From NCBI GenBank assembly GCA_910588985.1, contig CAJURO010000010.1:1-47378 (forward strand): a stretch of 47,378 nt of DNA. The letters are read 5' to 3'. A program made the translations under genes and the position numbers. This DNA comes from an uncultured Eggerthellaceae bacterium. Its GTDB lineage: Bacteria; Actinomycetota; Coriobacteriia; Coriobacteriales; Eggerthellaceae. A model generated the notes under the pieces. It had not been told where the DNA came from, searched no databases, and was given only the letters and a program-made list of their open reading frames with translations. How positions within the stretch are numbered: the stretch's first letter is position 1; each line of letters starts with the position of its first letter. Shown here piece by piece: positions 40,103-47,371 of the stretch.

Positions 40103-40903
40103 ATGGGTTTTCTGCAAGGAAAGACTGCGATCATCACGGGCGGTGGCTTCGCCGCGCTGAAGGATGGTTCTGCAGGGTCGATCGGTTATGGCATCGCGCG
40201 GGCGTATGCAGGTGAAGGGGCGAATCTGGTTCTCACAGGGCGCAACGTGGCAAAGCTTGAGGCTGCCAAGGAGAAGCTCGAGGCAGAGTTCGGCATTCGC
40301 GTGCTTTCGATCCAAGCTGACGTGAGCGCAGGCTCTGACAACAAGGCTGTGGTTCAGAACGTGATCGATAAGGCCATGGAGGAGTTCGGGCGCATCGATG
40401 TGCTGGTGAACAACGCGCAGGCCTCTGCTTCGGGCGTCACATTGGCTGACCATACGACCGATCAGTTCGATCTGGCAATCTATTCGGGTCTGTATGCAGC
40501 GTTCTACTACATGCAGGCATGCTATCCCCATCTCAAGGAGACAAAGGGATCTGTCATCAACTTCGCCTCAGGTGCAGGCCTGTTCGGCAATTATGGGCAG
40601 AGTGCCTATGCCGCTGCCAAAGAGGGCATTCGCGGCATGTCGCGCGTGGCTGCGACCGAGTGGGGCAAGGACGGCATCAATGTGAATGTGGTGTGTCCGC
40701 TTGCATGGACGACCGCTCTTGAGAAGTTCCAAGATGAATACCCTGATGCTTTCGAGGCGAACGTGCATATGCCACCGATGGGGCATTATGGTGATGTCGA
40801 GAAGGAGATCGGGCGCGTCGTGGTTCAGTTGGCGAATCCTGATTTCAAGTTCATGAGCGGCGAGACCCTGACGCTCGAAGGTGGCATGGGGCAAAGGCCG
40901 TAG
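40103..40903 (+). CDS. short-chain dehydrogenase/reductase, FabI-like cofactor loop
   Basis: A 266-residue SDR. The cofactor motif is TAIITGGGFAALKDGSAGSIGYGIARAYAGEGANLVLTGRN, a longer loop than the plain T-G-x-x-x-G-I-G, resembling the 'S-I-x-y-G-I-A' of FabI-type SDRs. The usual NNAG is NNAQASASG. The catalytic Ser-Tyr-Lys is FASGAGLFGNYGQSAYAAAKEG, of the classical Y-x3-K spacing. ATG 40103 has AAAGGA upstream. It stands alone, after the fab terminator, with its own terminator at 40931. Substrate unknown: candidates include a hydroxysteroid (several gut Coriobacteriia SDRs act on bile acids), a 3-oxoacyl thioester or another alcohol. Confidence 0.82.
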   Translation: MGFLQGKTAIITGGGFAALKDGSAGSIGYGIARAYAGEGANLVLTGRNVAKLEAAKEKLEAEFGIRVLSIQADVSAGSDNKAVVQNVIDKAMEEFGRIDVLVNNAQASASGVTLADHTTDQFDLAIYSGLYAAFYYMQACYPHLKETKGSVINFASGAGLFGNYGQSAYAAAKEGIRGMSRVAATEWGKDGINVNVVCPLAWTTALEKFQDEYPDAFEANVHMPPMGHYGDVEKEIGRVVVQLANPDFKFMSGETLTLEGGMGQRP

Positions 40904-40930
40904 GAGCGCGATGCACCTCTCCAAGCATGA

Positions 40931-40957
40931 AAGGATCGCCTGAGGCGATCCTTTTTG
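40931..40957 (+). terminator. terminator after the SDR gene
   Basis: AAGGATCGCC and GGCGATCCTT pair around a TGA loop; the T-tract reads TTTTTGC. A strong rho-independent terminator. Confidence 0.88.
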
Positions 40958-40964
40958 CATTTTC

Positions 40965-41152
40965 GGTGCGGGTGAAAGCGTTCGCTCGCATCAAGGCCAA
41001 GCCGCGTTGCGGTAGGAGAGCTGCGCTCTCCTAGCCTTGACCCTCGCGCCAGTCATGCGTGCATTGCATGCTCGCATGACGGTGAACCTTCGCGGTTCAA
41101 GTCCCGCCTCGTCGCTTACGCTCCAAGGCGCCTCCTTCGTCGGCTTTCACCC
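40965..41152. repeat. multi-hairpin element with tRNA-3'-end-like pieces
   Basis: An outer perfect 10-bp stem, GGGTGAAAGC (40970-40979) and GCTTTCACCC (41143-41152), encloses a branched set. TCAAGGC/GCCTTGA (40991-40997/41034-41040) encloses CCGC-gtt-GCGG and TAGGAGAGC-tgc-GCTCTCCTA. GTCATGCG/CGCATGAC (41052-41059/41073-41080) and TGAACC-ttcgc-GGTTCA (41083-41099) follow. GGTGCGGGTGAAAG (40965-40978) repeats directly at the tRNA-Leu 3' end (41199-41212), and GGTTCAAGTCC (41094-41104) is the T-arm sequence. The block lies between two inward-facing terminators. No coding capacity is apparent. It could be a structured RNA, a DNA element or a scar of integration. Confidence 0.75.
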
Positions 41153-41163
41153 TTCAGAACGTG

Positions 41164-41190
41164 AAAAAGCCACCTGATCGGTGGCTTTTG
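41164..41190 (-). terminator. terminator of tRNA-Leu
   Basis: Minus strand: AAAAGCCACC pairs with GGTGGCTTTTT around GATCA; the T-tract follows, about 7 bases after the tRNA CCA end. Confidence 0.85.
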
Positions 41191-41197
41191 CAAGTTC

Positions 41198-41284
41198 TGG
41201 TGCGGGTGAAAGGACTTGAACCTTCATGGGCCGAAGCCCATACGGACCTGAACCGTACGCGTCTGCCAATTCCGCCACACCCGC
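41198..41284 (-). tRNA. tRNA-Leu (anticodon CAG)
   Basis: An 87-base class II tRNA, CCA end encoded. The acceptor stem is GCGGGTG/CACCCGC with A as discriminator. The anticodon stem-loop is TACGG-TTCAGGT-CCGTA, giving anticodon CAG (Leu, reads CTG). The variable arm is TGGGC-TTCG-GCCCA and the T-arm has GGTTCAAGTCC. It faces away from purE. Confidence 0.95.
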
Positions 41285-41443
41285 AAAAGTGAAGCGCCTG
41301 AAATGATACCTTATTTCCCAAATCAAGCGCAAGGGGAGCGAGGCGAGCGTATCAAAACAGCGCTGCAGGCAGACGCTCATCCCTTCGATCGTGTTCGTCA
41401 TGAGCGCATTGCGCTTTCGCCCCTTGTTCTGCGGTTTTTTGTT

Positions 41444-41449
41444 TACAAT
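41444..41449 (+). promoter_or_regulatory. putative -10 of the purE-ior operon
   Basis: TACAAT lies 29 bases before the purE start, after a T-rich stretch. No convincing -35 at the right spacing and no recognised purine operator or riboswitch upstream. Confidence 0.4.
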
Positions 41450-41478
41450 AGACCTAATGATTCCCAAGGGAGGTTCGT

Positions 41479-41961
41479 ATGGCTGAAGCACCATTGGTCG
41501 GCATCATCATGGGTTCGAAATCTGATCTGCCGACGATGCAGGATTGCGTCGATCAGCTCGAACAGTTCGGTATCCCCTATGAGCTCAAGATAGCAAGCGC
41601 ACATCGCAAGCCCAATGAGGTTCACGAGTGGGCCAGCACGGCCGCTGAGCGCGGGATGCGCGTCATCATTGCAGCTGCAGGAAAGGCTGCGCATCTTGGC
41701 GGAGTTGTGGCTGCTTATACGCCGCTTCCCGTCATTGGCGTTCCAATGAAGACGAGCGACCTTGGTGGTATGGATTCGCTTCTTTCCATCGTGCAGATGC
41801 CAAGCGGCGTTCCCGTTGCTTGCGTTGCCATCAACGGGGCGAAGAACGCAGCCATCCTTGCGGCTCAGATGATCGGCGCTGCGGCTGATGCGGGCGATTC
41901 TTGCGCGGTGAAGGCACGCGAGGCTGTTGTGAGCATGAAACAGCAGATGGCGGATGCGTAG
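41479..41961 (+). CDS. purE: N5-carboxyaminoimidazole ribonucleotide mutase (class I PurE)
   Basis: A 160-residue enzyme moving the carboxyl of N5-CAIR to C4. VGIIMGSKSDLPTMQDC has the catalytic S-x-S-D-L region, and ASAHRKPNEVHEW provides the conserved S-A-H-R. IAAAGKAAHLGGVVAAYTPLPVIGVPM is the 'G-x-A-A-H-L-p-G' loop, where the G following H-L fits class I. The N5-CAIR synthetase gene purK is not in the window. AAGGGAGG precedes ATG 41479 with a 5-base spacer. The stop overlaps the iorA GTG by one base, so purE and iorA are co-transcribed. Confidence 0.95.
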   Translation: MAEAPLVGIIMGSKSDLPTMQDCVDQLEQFGIPYELKIASAHRKPNEVHEWASTAAERGMRVIIAAAGKAAHLGGVVAAYTPLPVIGVPMKTSDLGGMDSLLSIVQMPSGVPVACVAINGAKNAAILAAQMIGAAADAGDSCAVKAREAVVSMKQQMADA

Positions 41962-44795
41962 TGACAGCAAAGCTATTGATGGGCAACGAGGCGTTTGCGC
42001 ATGCCGCGCTTGAAGCGGGCGTTCGCGTTGTCGCGGGCTATCCAGGCACGCCATCGTCTGAGCTCATTGAAACAGTGGCGCGCTTGCGTCGTGCAGGGGA
42101 TGCTCATGATGTCTATGTCGAATGGGCGGTGAACGAGAAAGCCGCGCTCGAGGTTGCCTTTGGAGCTTCCCTTTCTGGCGCACGTGCTCTGTTCACATGC
42201 AAGCAAGTGGGGCTCAACGTAGCAAGCGATGCGTTGATGTCGCTCAATTACGTGGGTACGCGCGCGGGGCTTGTTTTGTTCGTGGCAGACGACCCAGGTC
42301 CTATCAGCTCGCAAACAGAGCAAGATACGCGCAGGTTCGCCTCCTTCGCGAAGGTGCCAGTATTCGATCCTGCGACACCCGAGCAAGGCTTCGAGATGAT
42401 GAAGCTCGCATTCGAGCTTTCCGAGGCCTATCACACCCCTGTCATCGTGCGCCCAACTACGCGCATCAACCATGCTTCGACCTTCATCGATGTTGCAGAT
42501 GAGACCATTGCGAATCCGCTCGAAGGGGGTGGGTTCATTCGCAATCCTGATGATTACGTGATCTTTCCAAAGCGCGCATATGCGGCGCATGGTCAGATCA
42601 ACAAGCGCTTGCAGTCGATCACGCATGACTTCTCGTTCGACCCTCAGATCTCTCGTTACAACGCCATTCGCGTGGGTGCTCGTACGTACTATGGTGCAGA
42701 TGCGCAAGAGCTTGAGCGCCCTTCTGCGAATGCCCCAACGCTTGGCATCATTGCAGGCGGCGTGTCTGTGCAATATGCGCTGGAAGCGCTTGACCTGATC
42801 ACCGAAGAAGCGGATGCGGTCGGCATTGAGGTGCCGCGATACAAGTTCATGCAGATCGGCACTCCGTATCCATTTCCGCGACGTGCCGCAAAGATATTCC
42901 TCAAAGACCTTACGGACGTGCTGGTTCTCGAAGAGCTTGATGCTGTTATCGAAGAGGAGCTGCTCGAGCTTGGTGGTTCGAGCTTCTTGGCACCGCGCAT
43001 CCATGGCAAGACAACGGGCTCGACGAATCGGCGGGGGGAGAACTCGACCGAGATATGCGCGGAGGCGATCGCTCACTTCTTCGATGAGTACGTCATACAG
43101 ATGGCGAAGAAGACGAGCGTGCGCCCGCAGATTCTCTTCGAGGTGCTCGTCGAGCGCAAGATCGGCCCGAGCACGCTGCTCACCTATGACAAGCAGCTGC
43201 CTGTGCGACCTCCCGTGCTCTGCGCGGGATGCCCGCATCGAGGAAGCTTCTATGCAGTGAACAATGCGCTTCGCAAGCTCAAGATCGATCGCGATGATGC
43301 CATCTTCTGCGGAGATATCGGGTGTTACACGCTTGGCAACACAGCCCCGCTTGATGCTGTGGACACCTGCCTGTGCATGGGCGGCGGCATCACCATGGCA
43401 CAAGGGATAGCTGCGGCTGATCCCTCTAAGAAAGCGATCGCATTCGTGGGAGACTCAACCTTCTTCGCTAGCGGGATGACGGGCATAGCGAATGCGATCT
43501 ACAACAATCACGACATCACGCTTTGCATCCTTGATAATTCAACTACCGCTATGACAGGCATGCAGCCCCACCCAGGCACAGGGCAAACGCTCATGGGGCA
43601 TCAGGGCGAGCCTATGCGCGTTGAGAATCTACTTTATGCGATGGGCCTTACCGATGTGCTGTTCACGAATCCGCTGGATAAGGAAGATGCGGAGATCGTG
43701 ACTGCAATGGCGCTTGAGATCAAAGGCCCTTCTGCGGTCATCTTCCGAAGCCCTTGCGTCTGGCTCAAAGAGTTCGGCACGCCAGCGTTCGTCAATGTCG
43801 ATACCTGCACGGGGTGCAAGAAGTGCATCACTGAGATCGGCTGTCCTGCCATCTGGTTCAATCCGAAGGCGCGTGGACCGAAGAGCGGTCATCGCGGGCA
43901 AGCCGTCATTGATCGCGGGCAATGCAACGGATGCGGCTTGTGCATGCAGATCTGCCCCTTCTCTGCCATCATCGCGAGGAAAGAGGTTGAAGCGGAGAAG
44001 GCTCCTATCATCAAGCGCAGTCGGTTGAATCAGACAGGCATCCCAACGCGGAAAGCGCGCTTTGCTGAGATAGAGGAGATCGGAGACGCGAAGCAGCCTG
44101 TTGAGGAGATCCTTGAACCGCTCGACACGATCGAGCCTGAAGACGCCGAAATGCAGGCAAACATTGGCTTTGGCGATGGCTTCGATGATGCGACTGACAC
44201 GTTTGGCGCAAGCACGGAGCGGCAAGTGGTGACACGCAAGTACTCCATGAAGATGCGCAAGGTGGCCTCAGAGGGTGTTCATGACGTGCCAACAGGCAAT
44301 GATGCTTCCATTGGGGAAACTTCTTCTTCACAGGGCAATGCTCCAGGCGCTCTTATCACGCTTGAGGACAGCTTTGCCAGCTTGATCGACGCTGATCCGA
44401 TAGCTGAGCTTCTGCTCGAAGAGGAAACGGCTCTTTCTGAGCTTGATGATGCTGCACAGCAAGAGGTGTCCGATGAGCCTTCGCATGAGGGATCAGAGAC
44501 CGAGTCAGACGCAGACGATGCCGTGTTCGGCGGCACGTTCTTCCTTGAGCTTGATGATGGCGAAGATGAGCGTGCGGCCAAGCAGCGCGCAAAGGCAAAG
44601 GCGGCTCGTGAACGTGCGGCGGCGCGCAGAGCCGAAGAAGATGCAGCTGCTCGTGCAGCCGCTCAAGCTGAACCTGATCGCGACGACGAGTCCCAGGATG
44701 ACCCCTCATCAGATGAAGCATCGAAGAAACCGAAGATCCAGCGCTCAAGGTTGAACACCTCACGCGCAGCGATGGGAGAGTTCGGCGATGATTAA
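41961..44795 (+). CDS. iorA: indolepyruvate:ferredoxin oxidoreductase alpha subunit with long acidic C-terminal tail
   Basis: A 944-residue subunit; IorA proteins I know are about 570-630. Residues 1-600 are the pyruvate:ferredoxin-oxidoreductase-like part: LLMGNEAFAHAALEAGVRVVAGYPGTPSSEL, EKAALEVAFGASLSGARALFTCKQVGLNVASDALMSL, the TPP region CAGCPHRGSFYAVNNAL / GDIGCYTLGN and GDSTFFASGMTGIANAIYN. Two ferredoxin motifs follow near 615 (TCTGCKKCITEIGCPA) and 655 (QCNGCGLCMQICPFSA). The last ~270 residues are acidic, Ala/Ser-rich and low in complexity; they contain IIKRSRLNQTGIP just after the clusters and KIQRSRLNTSRAA near the end. Start is GTG 41961, overlapping the purE stop. It decarboxylates aryl-pyruvates oxidatively to aryl-acetyl-CoA. 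Confidence 0.93.
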   Translation: MTAKLLMGNEAFAHAALEAGVRVVAGYPGTPSSELIETVARLRRAGDAHDVYVEWAVNEKAALEVAFGASLSGARALFTCKQVGLNVASDALMSLNYVGTRAGLVLFVADDPGPISSQTEQDTRRFASFAKVPVFDPATPEQGFEMMKLAFELSEAYHTPVIVRPTTRINHASTFIDVADETIANPLEGGGFIRNPDDYVIFPKRAYAAHGQINKRLQSITHDFSFDPQISRYNAIRVGARTYYGADAQELERPSANAPTLGIIAGGVSVQYALEALDLITEEADAVGIEVPRYKFMQIGTPYPFPRRAAKIFLKDLTDVLVLEELDAVIEEELLELGGSSFLAPRIHGKTTGSTNRRGENSTEICAEAIAHFFDEYVIQMAKKTSVRPQILFEVLVERKIGPSTLLTYDKQLPVRPPVLCAGCPHRGSFYAVNNALRKLKIDRDDAIFCGDIGCYTLGNTAPLDAVDTCLCMGGGITMAQGIAAADPSKKAIAFVGDSTFFASGMTGIANAIYNNHDITLCILDNSTTAMTGMQPHPGTGQTLMGHQGEPMRVENLLYAMGLTDVLFTNPLDKEDAEIVTAMALEIKGPSAVIFRSPCVWLKEFGTPAFVNVDTCTGCKKCITEIGCPAIWFNPKARGPKSGHRGQAVIDRGQCNGCGLCMQICPFSAIIARKEVEAEKAPIIKRSRLNQTGIPTRKARFAEIEEIGDAKQPVEEILEPLDTIEPEDAEMQANIGFGDGFDDATDTFGASTERQVVTRKYSMKMRKVASEGVHDVPTGNDASIGETSSSQGNAPGALITLEDSFASLIDADPIAELLLEEETALSELDDAAQQEVSDEPSHEGSETESDADDAVFGGTFFLELDDGEDERAAKQRAKAKAARERAAARRAEEDAAARAAAQAEPDRDDESQDDPSSDEASKKPKIQRSRLNTSRAAMGEFGDD

Positions 44796-45453
44796 CGTTC
44801 TTCTCACAGGAGTAGGCGGCCAAGGAACGGTCCTTGCTGCGAAGATCCTCGCTACGGCAGCTGCATCGCACGGTTGGCAGGTCCGAACAGCCGAGACCAT
44901 TGGCATGTCGCAGCGTGGCGGCAGCGTTGTCTCGCATGTGCGCATTGGTGATGCAGGCGAGGAGGTCCATGCGCCGCTCATCACCTTGGGCACTGCTGAT
45001 CTCATCATTGCGTTCGAACCAGCAGAAGGTGCACGGGTGCTTCCGTATCTTGCCAAGGGAGGCATGCTCGTCTCTGCGATGACACCTGTCCGCCCACCGA
45101 GCGAGGCGCTCGCAGGGGAAAGCTACACTGCACCAGAGATCATCGAGGGCATAAAGACGTCGTTCTATAACGCCATGGCAAAGCGGATCATCCATGAGAA
45201 GAACCGCCCCGAGCGGCAACCCAAGCTGCTTACCGTGGATGATTCAGCTGTCATCAACCTTCTTGGTGGCAATCGGCGGGTGCTCAATACGATCCTTCTG
45301 ACGGCAGCTATCAGCCAGAAGGTCATTCCCATCACGATACATGACCTCTACCAGGCAATTCCGCTTTGCATAAAACCCGATTACGTATCTTTGAATCTGA
45401 AAGCACTTGAGATGACATTGGAGGGAACACGATACGATGCAGATGAAGGATGA
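44788..45453 (+). CDS. iorB: indolepyruvate:ferredoxin oxidoreductase beta subunit
   Basis: A 221-residue gamma-domain subunit of the 2-oxoacid:ferredoxin oxidoreductases. INVLLTGVGGQGTVLAAKILATAAASHGWQVRTAETIGMSQRGGSVVSHVRIGD is the characteristic N-terminus, with G-x-G-G-Q-G and the S-Q-R-G-G motif. FNAMAKRI-like YNAMAKRIIHEKN and IPITIHDLYQAIP follow. It overlaps iorA by 8 bases and paaK by 17 bases, so the complex and ligase are translationally coupled. With IorA it binds the CoA end of the reaction. Confidence 0.94.
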   Translation: MINVLLTGVGGQGTVLAAKILATAAASHGWQVRTAETIGMSQRGGSVVSHVRIGDAGEEVHAPLITLGTADLIIAFEPAEGARVLPYLAKGGMLVSAMTPVRPPSEALAGESYTAPEIIEGIKTSFYNAMAKRIIHEKNRPERQPKLLTVDDSAVINLLGGNRRVLNTILLTAAISQKVIPITIHDLYQAIPLCIKPDYVSLNLKALEMTLEGTRYDADEG

Positions 45454-46678
45454 GCAACTTGAACTCATACGAGAGCAACTTCGCACGATAAAGGATCGCT
45501 CAGCGTTCTATGCGAAGAAGTTCGAGGGTATTGACGTTGCAGACGTTGCAAGCCAAGCAGACTTCGAGAAGCTTCCCTTCTCGGAAAAGGATGACTTGCG
45601 CGCTGCCTATCCGCTCGGACTTCAGGCGGTGCCTGATGCCGAGATCGTTCGCATCCATTCCTCATCAGGTACGACGGGCACGCCCGTGATCATTCCCTAT
45701 ACGGCGCAAGACGTCACTGATTGGGCTGTTCAATTTGCTCGCTGCTTCGAGATGGCAGGTGTGAACGTCCTCGATCGTGTGCAGATCACCCCTGGCTATG
45801 GTCTCTGGACCGCAGGGATCGGCTTCCAAGCAGGGTGCGAGCGACTTGGTGCCATGGCGATCCCCATGGGGCCTGGCAATACGGAAAAGCAACTGCGCAT
45901 GATGGAGGATCTTGGCTCGACGGTGCTCTGCGCCACATCTTCCTACGCGCTCCTTTTGGCCGAAGAGATCAGCTCGCGCGGCATTCGCGATCGGCTCAAG
46001 CTGCGCTGTGGCGTGATCGGGTCCGAGCGCTGGGGCGAGAAGATGCGCATGCGTATCCAGAACGAGCTTGGCATCGAGATCTACGACATCTACGGCCTTA
46101 CTGAGATCTACGGCCCTGGCATCGGCATCTCTTGTAGCGAACACCACGGCATGCACATCTTCGAGGACTTCTGCTATATCGAGGTCGTTGATCCGAAGAC
46201 GGGCGAGAATCTACCCGATGGCGAAGTGGGCGAGCTTGTCATCACGACGCTCCGCAAGCAAGGCGCTCCCCTCATTCGCTATCGGACGCATGATCTTACG
46301 CGCATCCTACCAGGGGACTGTGCCTGCTCTTGCGGCGAGCGTCATCCCCGCATTGATACGCTAGTCGGCCGCACGGACGATATGTTCAAGGTGAAAGGTT
46401 GCAACATCTTCCCAGCGCAGGTCGAAGAGGTCATCTCCATCACGGATGGCACATCGAGCGAATACCAAGTGATGATCGAGAACATCTCAGGCACAGATGT
46501 GATGACGGTGCTCTTCGAGACGTCTCTCGAGGGAGATGCCCGTCACGCTGCCGAAGAGCAATTAGCGGCCATCTTCAAAGCGAAGATAGGCTGCACTCCT
46601 GATGCAAAGGGCGTTCCGATTGGCGAGCTACCGCGCTCAGAGAAGAAAACACGCCGCATCTTCGATTCTCGTTACTAA
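45437..46678 (+). CDS. paaK: phenylacetate-CoA ligase (PaaK-like)
   Basis: A 413-residue AMP-forming ligase. The adenylate loop is IHSSSGTTGTPVIIPYTAQDV; YGLWTAGIGFQAGCERLGAMAIPMGPGNTEKQLRMMEDLG and DIYGLTEIYGPGIGISCSEHHGMHIFEDFCYIEVVDPKTGENLPDGEVGELVITTL are PaaK signatures. ITDGTSSEYQVMI and the last KTRRIFD place the C-terminal subdomain. In the ior context it could form aryl-acetyl-CoA from aryl acetate, or run in reverse to yield ATP and aryl acetate during amino-acid fermentation; the direction is inference. ATG 45437 lies in the 3' end of iorB, with GAGGGA about 10 bases upstream. Confidence 0.93.
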   Translation: MQMKDEQLELIREQLRTIKDRSAFYAKKFEGIDVADVASQADFEKLPFSEKDDLRAAYPLGLQAVPDAEIVRIHSSSGTTGTPVIIPYTAQDVTDWAVQFARCFEMAGVNVLDRVQITPGYGLWTAGIGFQAGCERLGAMAIPMGPGNTEKQLRMMEDLGSTVLCATSSYALLLAEEISSRGIRDRLKLRCGVIGSERWGEKMRMRIQNELGIEIYDIYGLTEIYGPGIGISCSEHHGMHIFEDFCYIEVVDPKTGENLPDGEVGELVITTLRKQGAPLIRYRTHDLTRILPGDCACSCGERHPRIDTLVGRTDDMFKVKGCNIFPAQVEEVISITDGTSSEYQVMIENISGTDVMTVLFETSLEGDARHAAEEQLAAIFKAKIGCTPDAKGVPIGELPRSEKKTRRIFDSRY

Positions 46679-46703
46679 AGGGCATGATCGGAGGAGGACC
46701 ATC

Positions 46704-47306
46704 GTGACAAAGCTAGATGCAGGCATGACACGTGACGAGGCATTCGCGCTGTTGCAAGAGCACAATAAGGATCCGTTCCATATTGAGCATGGAGAAACGG
46801 TCGAGCAGACCATGCGCTATTTTGCCCGCGAGTACGATCCCGAGAACGAGGAGTTCTGGGGTATCGTGGGATTGCTCCACGACCTTGATTGGGAAGAGCA
46901 TGACGACGAACCAGAGAAGCATACGCTCTATGCAGCGCCGCTTATCGAGGCTGCAGGCGGCACTCCCGAGCTGATTCGCGCCATCCAGTCGCACACCTCG
47001 GACTTCAACCCTGAGCTTCCCAAGCCAGAGCTTCAGATGGAGAAGATCCTGTTTGCAACTGAGGAGTTGACGGGGCTGATCGGCGCTGCCATCGTCATGC
47101 GCCCTTCGAAGAGCGTCATGGACTTCGAAGTGAAATCGCTCAAGAAGAAGTTCAAGGATAAGCGCTTCGCGGCTGGCGTTGACCGTGAGGTCATTCGCTC
47201 AGGTGCTGAGATGCTCGGATGGGAGCTTGATGAGCTCTTCGCTCGAACGATCGAGGCGATGAGAAGCTTTGCGCCCGATAAGGATACATTCGTTCCTGAA
47301 TCATAA
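46704..47306 (+). CDS. HD-domain protein
   Basis: A 200-residue HD phosphohydrolase-like protein. HNKDPFHIEHGETVEQTMRYFAREY has the first His, and GLLHDLDWEEHDDEPEKHTLYAA contains the H-D pair with further metal-ligand candidates. ELIRAIQSHTSDF and EEKIL-like MEKILFATEELTGLIGAAIVMRPSKSVMDFEVKSLKKKFKDKRFAAGVDREVI complete a fold common in Clostridia and actinobacteria as 'HDIG/HD domain hydrolase'. The start is GTG 46704 with GGAGGAGG 6 bases upstream. It follows paaK by 25 bases in the same direction. Its substrate, perhaps a nucleotide, is unknown. Confidence 0.82.
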   Translation: MTKLDAGMTRDEAFALLQEHNKDPFHIEHGETVEQTMRYFAREYDPENEEFWGIVGLLHDLDWEEHDDEPEKHTLYAAPLIEAAGGTPELIRAIQSHTSDFNPELPKPELQMEKILFATEELTGLIGAAIVMRPSKSVMDFEVKSLKKKFKDKRFAAGVDREVIRSGAEMLGWELDELFARTIEAMRSFAPDKDTFVPES

Positions 47307-47317
47307 GCTCTTGTAGA

Positions 47318-47371
47318 TGACGGGGGCGGTTCTGTGACAGGGGACGGTTCTGGTGGTGACAGGGGGCGGTT
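47318..47371 (+). repeat. G-rich short tandem units at the window end
   Basis: Three units read TGACGGGGGCGGTTC (47318-47332), TGACAGGGGACGGTTC (47335-47350) and TGACAGGGGGCGGTT (47357-47371), with short spacers. They are the reverse complement of the C-rich units in the lysA leader. The array may continue beyond the window. Confidence 0.75.

Noticed and set aside
41034..41110. Possible tRNA gene on the plus strand (GGTTCAAGTCC present)
   Set aside because: The T-stem cannot pair in the canonical way and no acceptor or anticodon arm fits. The sequence is treated as tRNA-derived, not a tRNA.
41973..43403. Long open frame antisense to iorA (about 476 codons)
   Set aside because: It mirrors conserved IorA codons; the translation is Arg/His/Cys-rich with no domain.
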